Source: Hysterangium stoloniferum (taxonomy: Eukaryota > Basidiomycota > Agaricomycetes > Hysterangiales > Hysterangiaceae). Taken from it: a DNA stretch of 64,000 bases. The notes below the pieces were generated by a model. That model searched no databases, had not been told where the DNA came from, and worked only from the letters and a program-made list of their open reading frames with translations. Location of the stretch: positions 682,001-746,000 of the forward strand of contig WHVD01000013.1 in the NCBI GenBank assembly GCA_015178975.1, given 5' to 3'. Positions 1 through 13,241 of the stretch are shown in pieces. A program made the position numbers and the translations under genes. Within the stretch, counting starts at the first letter, position 1, and each line of letters opens with the position of its first letter.

Positions 1-934
<934 letters not shown>

Positions 935-1551
935 CGATTTTGTACATCTTCCTTCATCTTGTGTTCTTTTAGGGCCGTTTCATTCAGATTGGTTTCATCA
1001 TAGTTACCCCCTCTTTCACTTACATTGTCATAACTCCTGTATCTTTGCAATATGTTATCAGATGGGACAAACTTGTTATACAGCGCTCTGCACGATGCAA
1101 TTCATCTGGTTACCCGACAGAGTATCTTACACTAGTACTATGATCATAATGTATTGCTGAATTCTTTTGGAGACCCAGCCCGGGAACTCGAGGTAAGGCT
1201 AAATTACAAATTAAATTCAAAAGTGAATTTTTATATACTTTCGCCTGACTACTGAGCTAAGGATTCAAGTGAATCAGGAGTTAAGTTTGGTACATACACT
1301 AGTAGTCAAGTGGTCAAGTTCCCATTCCAATATTGATGGTGGTCCAGGAACATGACCTGATTGCCCAAGTAAGCATCTGAGACCATGTAATTGTGAAGAA
1401 TAAAGTTCATCATCATGGATCCTTATCTTATCTTGCGGAATTACAAAATAATCTCATAGCCGAGTCCTCACGGCTTGCATTTTTTTGTCATGTTCAGCTG
1501 CTGAAACGTTATCGTCTACTCCCAGCCGCCTCTTTGCTTCTTGGTCTCGTT
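935..1551. other. intergenic, VPS4 3' flank and met2 5' flank
   Basis: No coding exon found. The stretch 1393-1551 is open in the met2 frame but its translation does not look like the conserved N-terminus. A short upstream coding exon for met2 cannot be excluded here. No tRNA seen. Confidence 0.5.
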
Positions 1552-2988
1552 ATGTTTAATATAGCTGCATTCATATCCCAGGAAATCGCCATTATTCCCT
1601 TATTTACCTTGGAATGTGGCACGACACTACGTGAGGTACCCGTTGCATATAAAACTTGGGGTAGTCTCAATGAAACCAAAAACAATGTCATGATTATTTG
1701 CCATGCATTAACAGGAAGTGCCGATGTTCAGGACTGGTCAGGACATTTTTGCTTTCCACATTAGTCACTGAGTCACTTTTAATTACTTATGCATGCAGGT
1801 GGGGGCCGTTGATGGGACCAGGAAAAGCCTTTGACTTCAATCGCTTTTTCATCTTCTGTGCAAATGTCATGGGCTCGCCGTATGGATCTGCGTCCCCGGT
1901 GTGTGTGAATCCGGATACTGGTCGACCATATGGACCTGAATTCCCATCAACCACTATTCGAGACGACGTTCGGTTAGCCAGGTTTTACTTGAGTTGCGTC
2001 TGTAGTTTTTCTCATGCAATAACCCAGGCTGCACAAGCTCGTCCTTGATCGACTCGGTGTCCGCTCGGTCGCCGTAGTTATAGGTGGATCTATGGGGGGG
2101 ATGGCGACCCTCGAGTGGCCTCTGTGCACCGATCCGGGTTATATACGTCATATAGTTCCAATTGCAACATCTCCGCAGCATTCGGCTTGGTGTATCAGTT
2201 GGGGTGAAGCACAGCGCCAGAGCATTTTTGCAGATCCAGCGTATGACGATGGTTATTACTCCGAGAGCACTCAACCCAAAACAGGGTTAGCCGCAGCACG
2301 TATGGCAGCCCTTCTGACATATCGTTCCCGCGATTCCTTCGAAAGCCGTTTTGGTCGAAGGCCGCAGCCTGGTGGGCCCATAACTCCGCCTGGCTCAACT
2401 CCTACGTCCCCTGCGCTCTCGGCCGTCGTGTTTCATAATGATGGCCACCGCAGTGCACAAGCTCGTCCGTCTAACGGCGCAATCTCACAGAACATCGAGC
2501 CTCCAACCCATCCTACAGTTTTCTCAGCCCAGGGATACCTTCGCTATCAAGGTGATAAGTTTACTGCACGGTTTGACGCGAACTGCTACATTCACATCAC
2601 ACGCAAAATGGATACCCACGACGTTTCTCGTGGACGTTTTCTAGCCGCTTCAGATGAAGCTACGTCTGTGCCTAAGGCACTTGCGATGGAACCCAGTGGT
2701 GCTCTCGTGATAGGCATCCAATCAGATGGATTATTTACTCCATCAGAGCAGCTTGAGCTTTCGAAACACATTCCAGATGCAGAACTCGTCATGATACAGT
2801 CCCCCGATGGCCATGACGGATTTCTACTGGAGTTTGAACAAATCAATCGGCATATTTTACTTTTCCTTAAGAAGAAATTTCCAGAGTATTACACTGGTGC
2901 CATCGAAGGTCCCGCAACGCCGGAGGACTTTGAAGTCAAGCAAAGCTCGATGTTTGGGGAGGCAGAAGTAGACATCACACGATGGTAA
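1552..2988 (+). CDS. met2: homoserine O-acetyltransferase (methionine biosynthesis)
   Basis: Alpha/beta-hydrolase that acetylates homoserine with acetyl-CoA, the entry into methionine synthesis in fungi. Exons 1552-1736, 1799-1972 and 2028-2988 give 439 aa in frame. The conserved N-terminal block runs [11 protein letters not shown]..., then [15 protein letters not shown]. The nucleophile elbow GGSMGG puts Ser near residue 141; the acid and base are probably Asp in [12 protein letters not shown] (about 352) and His in DGHDGF (about 382). Fungal members are usually slightly longer at the N-terminus. The start at 1552 ([10 protein letters not shown]...) is chosen because it is in frame and close to the conserved core, but an upstream exon is possible. 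It converges tail-to-tail with dhc1, 178 bp away. Confidence 0.9.
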
Positions 2989-3166
2989 AAATGACTTGTA
3001 GCACGGAGTTAAGATTGCCCTAGCGTTAAGTAACGTATATCATGGATCGTAATATCATAAGACATGCGGGTATACATAATAAGAATGTGCTAATGAAAGG
3101 AGCTAAAGCTAAATGAGTGAAGACAACTATAATGCTAATTAACTGTGACTCAACGTTCGCTGCAAT

Positions 3167-6100
3167 TTACCGTCGACCTGATACTAGACCTTCAATTGAG
3201 TGATGTTCTAGGTCATTCCTTGCCTTTAGGATCGATGCATGCATCTCCTTCATGGCATTACCCAGCTTGACACCGAATCGGCTGAGAATATCCCGCTGCC
3301 AGGCATCGTACTTCGCATTGACGCGTGCCTGCACCTGTTCATAGTCGATAATGCAAACGCCTAAGGATTTCTGTGTCTCCGATGTGTCGAACGTTGACCG
3401 CGTTTTCTTGATCTCTGTGAGAAGCTGTTGCCAATGCGCGAGGGAATCGCCCAGACGATTGAACACATATTCGGCTTCGAGATCCCAAAGCGACTGGAAT
3501 TGAAGCCATTTCGCAACGTAATCCTTGAGCTGCTGAACTTTGTTCTCAATCAAAGAAAATGGCTTGGTAAGGACCGCCTCATCGAAACGAGTCAACTGTC
3601 GTTGGAGTTAATCAAATGACCCATTGAAATACCAAACCACGTACCAACGACGTATATGTGGTCTCTGTCGCGAAACGGCTCTGCATTTGCAGACCGATCT
3701 CATACCGCGAACTTTGTATTCGGCGCAGGCTACAAATCACCCCTAACTTGAGATTCAGATAAATTCAATTGACAAAAGGAGCTAATTTTACCGAGCCATT
3801 CATGAAGTTGTTTTATCCACGTTTGACGAGCATATTCTATCGGAGGATCAAGAAATATGACTTGATTTTGTATACGAATTTCATGCACGATCGGTTTCAA
3901 AGTCAGGTACCCGTCAAGATGCTGTGAAAAGACTTGAGTTTGAGACAAACATTTAACGAACCCAGGCATACCTTGTCATCTTTGAACTTCTTATCACCTC
4001 TTCGTTTGTTTGTAATATCTCGCAAGACTGTGTCTCGGCGGGTATCGCCATCATCGGTCCGATCAAACTCGGCGCAGAATTGCTGGATGATGTGGGAAAG
4101 CCTTTGCAACAAAATTGCCTCGATCCGGGAATCAAGTTCAGCCACCCAATTTTCCAAATTGGCGTAACCCTCAAGATTTAATCGGTCAATCTAATGTGTG
4201 CAACGAACGAGGTTATCATCAAAATGAAATACGTTACTATTCAATATTACATACCGCAGCCTGGATTTTGGAGATTAATTCCGAGAAAGCTTCTGTTGTG
4301 TAAGGACAAGTCGAGAGATCTTCCACTACTCGTGTGATCTCTTTATACAAATCGATCAAAGTGTTGGTCTTGTCCTATAATGCACTTTAAAACCCCGATG
4401 TGGTAACAGAAGTGATTTTTCATTCACCTGCAATACAGAAACTACACTGGCGAATTCACGAACAAACTGTATATGTCGGTTGTCACGACCATCAGGTGTC
4501 GGGATGTAACGTGTTGTATCATACGCATTCACAAAATAGTCCCAGCGCAGATTCATGCCTAAACGTTATGAATAAATAGATACAATGGTGAAGAGAAAAA
4601 TGATGTACCTTTGGCGACATGGCTCTGTGCCTCATTGCGATACTCCGCCACCAGCATCTCAATATCCTTGTTTTTGTCCACTAAATCTAACGTCTGCCCA
4701 TATGTCCTGACAGTCTCCATCAAGCTCACGGCGTGTGGATATACCCTCTTTGCATCTTTCGCCATGTTACTGATCGCATGTGGCACTTGAAAATTCAGCC
4801 ATAGCAAATTCCGCACTTCCTTGAATAGCGTGATTATCTGAGGGTCGAAATTTACGGCCAGTTGAAAGCCTCCCCCCCGCAGTCGTACAATTTCGAATAG
4901 GCGGCCGTTGACACCCATATCGCGGCGGTTAATATCATGCAACCAGGCTTCATACACGGGACGGGTGTCAAGTTTTTTCCGAAATGATGCACTTTCAGCC
5001 TGGAGTTTTTGACCTTCGGCGTAGAGTTCCCAGCCTTTGCCAAGAACATCTTCTACACGTTTCATATAGGTCGAGAGTTGTCGCTCAATTTGCCTTGCCC
5101 AAATAATTGCACCTGCTATTGGTGGAAGGTCTCGCATTTGGGCCATGTGGTAAGCTTCGGAATAGCGATACTGGGTTTTGAACTGCAGAGAGATAAATTA
5201 TTCCGGGCACTAGCTTGTGGTTACTTTTTTCTTACTTTGTCATGTAGACGCTTGATGTCTTCCTTCACTGAATCAATAAGCTGGGTCTGGTATTCTTGAA
5301 TGGCACCACGAATCTGTGAATATTCATCGGGTTAATAATGGACGAATGAAAAAAAAAAACAGTGACGCACTTTGGGTCGCACGAATAATGCATTGAACTT
5401 TGAGAAGACACGGAACATCTCATTCGCATTACGTGCAGTACCCAAACGATCCCGTAATCGTGAAATGATTTGGTTTTCTACCCGGGCAACCCGCTCGTTA
5501 TACGCATTTTCAGCTGTGATCCAAATCTCGGTTCCCTCTAATATTAAAAAATTAATAAAAAAGACCTTAAAAACGGTAAGATGACTTGCCAGTTGACACA
5601 TCCAAGATATCAATGCTCTTAACAGCCTCGTACGCTTCTTTCACCTCTTCTTCCATATCCATCCCACCAATTTCCTTTCCCATGCTCAAACCCTTCGTCG
5701 GTCCCGTCATAACAGCCAGCTGTTCGTGTTGTTTTCGCCATTCTCTTAGATATCGTGCTCTCTCCATCAACTTCTGGTGAGCAGCATTTACTTTAATGGG
5801 GATGAACTTCTCGTTTCGTCGCCGCATCACCTCACGAGCTACGTTTGTGAATTCTTTGATGAGCTCGTCCCACGTGCGGAAGATATTATGCACTTGTGAG
5901 AGGAGGCGTTCAAAGGTATCATAGGGCTGGTAAGGAAGACGGTGAGAAGTTAGAACCCGAAGAAGTTGATCGTTGAAGTCACGAGAAATGGCTTCGACGA
6001 GAGGAAGTGCGCGCCGAATAGGATAAGGAGAAAGTTTCAGTTTGCGGTTGATGTGTCCGAAAATGAGACCAAGTGCATCCTGGATTTTATCAAGGTCGGT

Positions 6101-7313
6101 GGCGGAGAGAAGCTCATTAAGAGGGAAGTCCTTCATCAGTTGGTTATACTTATGGACTGTAGATTAACTCCTTAGCACGATTCGTAATAGAACTGTTGAG
6201 ATGACCTGCCTTGATCCGTAGCCTGCTTGAGCCCTGTATCTGCAATAAAACTAACCGTCGCACGGAAACGCTTTGCATTCCGTAAACAGTCCAGGACCAT
6301 GTGCACCTCATCGCTCTTCAGCTGACCCTCGATCCCTTCAAGTGCGGCTTCCAGACTCAACCAGAAATTAATTTCCTGCGACGCCGTACCACTTGACACA
6401 TCTCTGGTCAGTTTCGTCACCGCTTGGATTGACTTGATCCATGAGTTTACTTGGTTGTGAAGGTTGTTAAGGAAGGTGCTATCTGTGAGTGTTTTCTGTG
6501 GAATGAGAGAAATGTTTGGTCTTTGTCCGTTTGCGCGAGCTTCGGCGATGGCACGTTGAACTACGGGGTGGATCATTAGATGCGTTTCAGGGATCTCGAC
6601 ATTCTGCTGGAGATGAAGCAGAGAAAGCTCAAGTTCTGCGAATTTCTTTTTTGCCATGGGTATACCTGCATAGTTGCTGAAGGTGAAACGGCAGAGTTCA
6701 CCGTAGAAACAGAATCACATACCCATTTTAGTGTCGCCGTCCTTTCCAGCAGACCGTGTGCCTGCAAATGCGTCAAACCAGGGCTTTACAGCCATACTGA
6801 CGACAGCATGAAGACTTTCATACGGCGTGTCTTCACCACCGAAAAGATTAAGAATGTGTAATTGGACAGGGAGAGGTAATAAGGAATCGAGGGTAGGGGA
6901 GCGCTTGATAATGGCAAGCGTGCTGACGTGCGAAGGAGCATAGACGAGGTGGGGGGTGAGGGAATAAGAATACGTTGGTGGTGCCTCATCTGCATGGGCA
7001 AATCAGCTAAATAACAAGCACGATCGACGTGAATGCACCTACCATCTACTTCATCCTTCACTTTGACGACATAAATAACATTCCCGCCTTCACTGGCAAA
7101 CTTTGTCACGCGTTCTTCATAGTCTTGGTCAAAAAGCGTTGCCTCCAGTTCATCCGGGGTCGCCCCAATAACAGGGGGCAGCAACGAGAGTAGGTAGGGC
7201 TTAAATACTGTTATATCAAAAGGCACAGCAGGAGTAGGTGCTGGCTGTGGAGTTGCAGAGTCTCCATGGACGCCATTCGCAGTAGGGGTAGCAATAGCTT
7301 CTTCGGCAGACAT
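3167..7313 (-). CDS. dhc1: dynein heavy chain, stand-alone N-terminal tail (Dhc1)
   Basis: N-terminal part of cytoplasmic dynein heavy chain, the region for dimerisation and intermediate-chain binding, ending before linker and AAA motor. Thirteen exons (7313-7043, 6989-6723, 6665-6210, 6156-5590, 5537-5371, 5313-5236, 5182-4609, 4558-4428, 4374-4255, 4190-3972, 3921-3792, 3742-3645, 3595-3167) sum to 1168 aa without a break. Recognisable blocks include [51 protein letters not shown] and, near the end, [18 protein letters not shown]. The protein stops with [10 protein letters not shown], about 1,170 residues into a normally 4,500-residue chain. There is no P-loop and met2 begins beyond. A split dhc1/dhc2 is established in S. 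commune, so this is a complete gene, not a fragment. The motor gene is not in the window. Two introns, starting at 6209 and 5589, have GC donors. Confidence 0.92.
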
Positions 7314-7984
7314 TATGGTAGATGTATGATTGCGTTCCTGACGAACGTCTTCCGATATACCAAGCAGTGTCCTATGGTGTGACCTGGATAGTTTGAATGA
7401 CCACGCGTGAAACCTCGGTGGGGATCTGCGGGTATGGCTGCTGTAATAGCGATGAAAACCATTAGTGTTTGTAGAGTCCTCGTCGCTGGACGACATTAGT
7501 TTGAAACATACTTTTAATTTTCGTCCTTTCCTCTCAGCCGAATGAGTTGCACAAATGCTGCAAAGGGCAGGGAACCTCACCGTTAGACTGGCTGCGTGAG
7601 CTTAAGGGTTGCGAACGCCTTTGCTTATTAGGCGCGCAAGTCGATATAGCAAAAATATTGTAGTTTATTAGAGCTTTAATTTGGGATATTTACTTGGAAT
7701 AACATATTCGAGCATTTGGTCAAATTCTCATAGTAGTTTACCAAGGTGCCCAGAGCTATGAAGGTTAGACTTGAGTTCCTACCGGGATAAAGACGGATAA
7801 TGTGCGTTCATGTATACCACAAAATAATTCCTTCCATGAATTTATAAATCTAGATACTGACATGAAGTGCCTTGGGAGACCTGAGGTACATGACACCATA
7901 TGTGTGATATCTGTATCCCAACTAATGCGCTTCTAGGAATTATATTAGCCCAATAATGACAAAAAAAGGCTCAACGACAGCATA
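7314..7984. other. intergenic: dhc1 promoter side and 3' flank of Sds3-like gene
   Basis: An open frame runs upstream of the dhc1 start to 7580, but its translation is rich in His, Ser and Arg and lacks family similarity, so I treat it as 5' UTR or chance. The rest is AT-rich, with no RNA gene or repeat recognised. Confidence 0.5.
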
Positions 7985-10900
7985 TCAGTAAGGCCGGTCT
8001 CTCCGGTCGCGAGTGAATTGCGTATCAGCCGTCGAGCCACCCCCCACGCCTGTCAATCCCGACAGCGACACAGTCCTAGCTTCATGCCCATCTCGTCTTG
8101 TCTCACGTGGTTCGCGCCTAGCTTCATGTGGTTCGCGCCTAGCTTCATGCGATTCGCGCCTCCCCTCATGCGGTTCGCGTCTAGGCAGCATCCCATTCTC
8201 AGTATAGACATCCTGTCTGGATCCCAAGCTTCCCCCAAACGACTCCCCGACTCCCCTTGGACCTCGCATCCCATCACCGCTGGGATTCGTGAGGTATGGG
8301 CCTGACGATCCAGAGACGAGCTTTGCTGGCGTTGGACTCAGCGGGCGCGACGTGGATGATTTTGGCCCGACGGGTCCAGGGCCCGCGGGAACCGGTGTGA
8401 TAGGCATAGAACGTGGTGATGGAGGGAACACGCCCATGCCAGGACCGGAAGGGTGGTGTGAAGGGCTACCTAGCGTCTGGCGACGTCCTGGTGGGGAGCC
8501 TAGCGCGCTGCTATGGCGGGGCGGGTGAGCGAGTGCATGAGGGGGAGGGAGACGACCACCGGGGCTTCCAAGTGATGAACGGGAAGGTAAGCTTTGAGAA
8601 GGTCCATCGTCCCATGTATCATGGCGTCGTGGAGATGTTGGAGGGAATGGTGAAGTGAAAACACGCTCGTATCCAATAGAAGTCGAGGACGGCTGTCCGT
8701 GCAAAGACGTTGAAGAGACGTGCGGTATATCGATGCCAGCCCGCCTTTCACGTTCCCTGTCCCTGTCCCTCTCGCGTTCCCGTTCCCGTTCCCTATCACG
8801 TTCGCGGTCTCGCTCCCCACGCTCACGCCCATTCAGCACTCCATCCCCGTCCCTCCAAAACGGTGCTGGGCTACTTTTTTCATCCGTAATATGGGCAAAA
8901 GGTGGCTTATCCGGCGCTAGGACCCCAGATGGATATACACCGGGCTGCGAATAACCCATTTCCTGCGTTCTTCGCGGTTGTGAACTCGAGGATTGTACTA
9001 GTCCTCCCGGTCCAGCATGGTGGTGATGGTGTACATGAACGTGATGGTGGTGTGGATGCGGATGTATGTGGGTATGTTGGTGCTGATGACCGAGGGGAAA
9101 TGCGATGTGTGTCGGCGGGTGAGAAGGATGTGCGTGTTGTATATTGTGATGCGGAATAGAATGCGAATGAACGACGGGAAGGCCCTGGCGGGGACCATTT
9201 CTGTCTCTGTCCCTGTCCCGCTCTCTCTCCGTTCGCGCCGTATCCTCTTCGAGCCTTCGTTTTCCCCATCCATTCATAGTAATTTCATCCCCACTAAACA
9301 AATTCCCTCCAATATGGCGGAAATGCTGTCCGGGCGACACATCGAACATCGACGGCGGTCTCTGAGCCCTCGTGTCCCGTTCTCTATCTTTCAAGGCATG
9401 ATCTGTACCGCCGTTCATGTAGATGGACGCCTCCGAAGGTCCACCGCCCGGTCCATCCATTGACCAGAAGCGTCGCTTGCCGCCTGTGATACAGCTCAAG
9501 TCGGCATCAACTTCGGTGTGAGTCAAAGGTGTCAGCGATGTCCGCAGTGGCCGTGAAGCGTAAGCAGCCGAGTAAGGTTGGTGGGTGTCGAAGTTAAGAA
9601 GGGTGCTCAAAGTCAGCGCAGGAGGCAGCGAACGAGGATGTGGCTGCGCCGGGATGCGACGCACTGTATGATTTGACAGACAATGTCAGCTTGAAAGATA
9701 ACTTGATCGGAAAATACTGACATTGGGGAGGTTTGTCATAATTCCGTCGCTGTCGCTCTATCTTGCGACGCTTGCGATTGTGTGTGGATATCATATCCTT
9801 TTGCAATTCTTCACATTCGAACTTGATGAAAAATTTATCAGCAACTTATTGCAATGAAAGAGAGAGAAGAAAGCACCCTCCACCATTCCCACACGGTATT
9901 CTGTTCGTCCCGTCTCCTTGAGCGAATGCTAGTTTCTTCATATTCTTTACGACGCGCGGCAAGTTCAAGTCGTTTATCGCGTCGGGTTGATAGTTCAAGT
10001 TGAAGATGAAGCAACTCGGGATGTGTCCCTAAACACTTCATGTAGGAAACACACACACAAGACATTGACAGCAATACCTACCGTTTATGATCATCCCTTC
10101 CTCTTCAACAAGTTCCTCCATTTTCTCTACATACAATCGCTCACGGAGAAGTGCAAACTTGAGTTCAATTAGAGCCAAGGCGTCAAGAGCCTCGACACGA
10201 TGACCAGAATGCAAGTCGAGTAGGTCTGGCTCCGGTGTCGGCGAACGTGAAGAATGCTCAGGAGTAGGGGATACGGCTTCTGCGTCTGCGTCTGCATCTG
10301 CATCTGCATCAGCCTCACCCGCTGGTGGTCTTTTTTCAACTTCAACGTCGTCATCATCTTGCTCAACGTCCACAGCATCCTCATCTTGCTCTGCCTCGTC
10401 CTCTTGTTCGACTTCCATCTCCACATCACCTTCAGGGACTGGCTCATCTGGTTCATCTGGTTCTGGAGATGGGGAAGGGTCCGCTGATGCTCTGTCTACG
10501 TCCATTGTTGGTACAGGGGCCGGTATAGGTGCCATGAGAGAGCTCGGTTGTTTTGTTACACCCGGTGGCTTTGGCTGATCCTCGTCGACATCCGTAGGCG
10601 GCGAGGATGAGGGCCGGGAAGACGCGATATCATCGATGTCATCTTCATTGGCATGAGGTGAGGGTGAGTCCTCCGCGTCGTTCTCGTCATCCGCCGCGTT
10701 TTCTTGATCTGAACCGCTATTGTCATCTTCATCGTCAGGATCCTCTTCTTCATCCTCTTCATCGGCTGCAGGGGCCTCATCTTCGGGTGGATCATATGGG
10801 ATGGAGATAGGTGGTGAAACCGCTGCCACTGGAGGGTTTTCTGTGTTCTCCTCAGAAGAATCGATTTCCATGTCGTCTTCGCCTTTTCCTTCATCGGCTT

Positions 10901-11465
10901 GTGGAATCATACTGGGAACTGGTAGTGGTGGTGGGTCTGGGAATGCATTTTCAGCGGTTGCAGTTGCAGCGGCAGCAAGTAACGCGACAGGATTATCAAC
11001 TATGTTGGGGTGCGGCTCGTCCTTCGGCTTGGGATCCTCCACCCGCTGGATCTTTGGCTCTGGGACATCCAGTTCAGCTTCGTGGTTTGTCTCATCCTCC
11101 TCTAACTCGCCCTCTTTCTGCTCAGCTGCGTCGCCGTTGTCGCCATCATCATCGTCCTCAACGTTTCGCTCCTCCAGAACGGTCTTCTTTGTTTTATACC
11201 AATCCCACATGTCTCCGGGAACGACGCCACCTCTCTTTCTTCTTGATCGCGTCCTACTGAAGCGACCTTCATCGTCGTTGCTCTCATTGTTATTGTTGTT
11301 CTGGTGGCCATCGTCGTCATCTGACAGCTCGGACAGCTCGGAATCTGAACCGAACCCGGCTGCTCTCGCTGAGGCAGTACTAGCTGGCTTGGTCGGGGGA
11401 GCCGGGGACTGTGGCGGTGAAGGCGTAGGAGAACTCAATGGCTCACTCGACGCTGCTGAACGCAT
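7985..11465 (-). CDS. Sds3/Dep1-like subunit of the Sin3-Rpd3 histone deacetylase complex, with long low-complexity tail
   Basis: Exons 11465-10082, 10028-9877, 9821-9722 and 9663-7985 give 1104 aa. Residues 1-420 are acidic and disordered (long D/E runs, an Asp-Ala repeat near residue 390). Residues about 430-560 hold the Sds3-type helical core: ALALIELKFALLRERLYVEK, then GMIINGTHPELLHLQLELSTRR and a basic KRRKIERQRRNYDKPPQ segment. The remaining roughly 550 residues are low complexity: a His-rich run, Arg/Glu/Asp dipeptide runs, Pro/Ser-rich blocks and heptads of the type RREPHEA. The core family scaffolds Sin3 and the Rpd3 deacetylase. I cannot separate Dep1 from Sds3; the acidic N-terminus recalls Dep1. 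The tail length is unusual for either. Confidence 0.75.
8103..8186. repeat. four tandem 21-bp units inside the Sds3-like gene
   Basis: Units begin tca(c/t)g(t/c)g(g/a)ttcgcg and repeat at 8103, 8124, 8145 and 8166. The period is a multiple of three and encodes the Arg-Arg-Glu-x-His-Glu-x heptads, so copy-number changes keep frame. Confidence 0.85.
10277..10311. repeat. hexanucleotide run (tctgca/tctgcg) in coding sequence
   Basis: About six copies of a tctgc(a/g) hexamer encode an alternating Asp-Ala stretch on the minus strand of the Sds3-like gene. A likely length-variable microsatellite. Confidence 0.8.
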
Positions 11466-11651
11466 GATTACAGGCTCAGAGTCTCTACAGCGAACAGGTC
11501 ACACGCCAGTCACGTTGCAGTCACATTGTCGATCCGAAACTGAGCGCCAGATGCCCCCCAAGCAGCTCATTCTGTCTATAATATGCACTCAAACTCTCAA
11601 GCAAACATATAATATAAGAGGTTTGACCGCTGTCTAGTCATAGCAATCGAT
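11466..11651. promoter_or_regulatory. divergent promoter, Sds3-like (-) and SDR (+)
   Basis: Only 186 bp separate the two start codons, so both 5' ends must lie here. A short AT stretch (atataatataag) sits near 11608. No specific operator recognised. Confidence 0.5.
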
Positions 11652-12885
11652 ATGTATTTTTCTCGCCTTCGCTGGCTCATTCTCCTCCTACTCCTCCCAC
11701 CAATAGCCCAGTATTCTCTCTCTCTAGCACGTCGGCGGCGGCGGCGGAGACTCATCCCGCATGCAAAGGAGCGCATCATTATCATCGGCGCGTCATCTGG
11801 CATCGGAAGGGAGATTGCACATCAGTACGCAGCACGGGATGCGTTTGTTTGTATCGTCGGGAGACGAGAGGACAAGCTGGAAGCAGTAAGAAATGAATGC
11901 GCGGATTTGCTGCCCTCCAGAGATCATGCAAAAATTATCCAAATCAGTGCGGATTGTTCGGATCCAGCGGAGATGCTAAGAATCAAAGATTATGTTGTGA
12001 AAGGTGAGTCGTTTATCAGTGTAGTTACCGCGAAGAATTCAATGAGTTGAGTATGATTCTGGAAGAATGGAACGGCATTGACACTGTTATCGTCAGCGCT
12101 GGTGTCTCGGCTCTTTCTCCCCTTTTGGCCATCGCTGGTGAAGACCCAAGAGCTGTTAGTACCTCGGGTCCCAATCTGGAAGGCCTTACCCGTGTACGAG
12201 ATGTCTCTTCTGCTGCCTTTCAAGGCAACTTCATGGGGCCTCTTCTTTCTGCCGTGGCATTTGTGCGTCAATGTTTTTCCTTCCCTTTCTATACTATACG
12301 GGTCCCGGAATTAGCTAAACACACAAGACATTTTAGGTACCATTGCTCACGCGCTCTTCGTCCTCACCCGCACTCCTCCTCATATCATCCATAGCAGCTG
12401 TCATTCCAGCGCCTACTCGAACTCTCTACGCAGCATCTAAAGGCGCGTCACTCCTCCTATACCAGGCTCTCTCCATCGAGCATCCAGAAATCAAGTTCAC
12501 AAGCGTGATCCCGTACACTGTGCGGAAAAACCCATGCCATCTTCTCACCTTTAAGCTAATAATGATGTCTTCTGCTGGCATGTAGGTAGAAGGCGACTTC
12601 CGAGCCTCAGCCGTAGACGGTGGTATGATCCGCGAAAATTTGACTAAAGTTAGTCCCAAAATTCATGTATTTTTTCACGCCGTTTCCTTGTGTGACTCCT
12701 TTACTCAGCCACCTTCGCAGAGCCTTAAAAAGAAGGACGTGGCTCGAGACTGCATCTATGCTGTTGACACCGGTGCTCGTACTGTTTGGCTTCCCGGGAC
12801 GTTCCGTCTGGCCCACCTTCTCTATTGGATCATCCCGGCTGCCATTGATGCAGGAGCAAGAAGGAAGTATAATTTCAAGGCGTGA
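11652..12885 (+). CDS. membrane-anchored short-chain dehydrogenase/reductase
   Basis: Exons 11652-12003, 12036-12262, 12337-12519, 12586-12648 and 12709-12885 give 333 aa. An N-terminal hydrophobic segment (residues about 7-25) followed by a run of seven Arg suggests an ER signal anchor with a cytosolic catalytic domain. The Rossmann motif GASSGIG, the NAD-pocket stretch VIVSAGVS and the catalytic Y-A-A-S-K tetrad are intact, preceded by LLLISSIAAV for the catalytic Ser. The closest functional class I can suggest is 11-beta-HSD/DHRS7-like or 3-ketosphinganine reductase-like SDRs; the substrate is unknown. The first intron (12004-12035) would be only 32 nt, unusually short, but it is the only join that keeps frame. 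Confidence 0.8.
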
Positions 12886-13193
12886 GGCGGTGTGGCGTCG
12901 GTCTTATTGCATCTTAGAAGCCAAAATTATTACGTATGTATTTCAGCCTCAGATGAATGGGATGGTGCGATGGTTATATCGGTGAAAGCATCATCTGGTG
13001 TGTGCTTGGGTATGGGTGTAGCTTGGCTACCCCGAAGCGTGGAAGGCACTCCACCCCCGTCCATCCATGTGATGTCAGTCAGCTGGTCGCCACAATAGTG
13101 AAGTCCATTGATAAAGGTCAGATACTCACTATAAGTAGGACACTATCATTTGTGTTTTCCCTATCGGGACGGGCATGGGCCAGATGGTAGGGT

Positions 13194-13241
13194 TAACCCG
13201 GCGGCCAGGTGGTCCCTGGTACCTTCTTGCGGGCCGGGTTA
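13194..13241. repeat. inverted repeat with nested hairpin
   Basis: Perfect 9-bp arms TAACCCGGC and GCCGGGTTA flank about 30 nt that contain a second short stem (CCAGG/CCTGG). It lies between two convergent 3' ends, so a transcript-end or insulator-like structure is possible. This is inference only. Confidence 0.6.

Noticed and set aside
7316..7580. N-terminal extension of dynein tail upstream of MSAEEA
   Set aside because: Open in frame, but composition is Arg/Ser/His-rich and unlike dynein; the ATG at 7313 gives a normal start.
10720..11637. Plus-strand 305-codon Ser-rich ORF
   Set aside because: Antisense of the acidic repeat region of the Sds3-like gene; poly-Ser is the shadow of D/E-rich codons.
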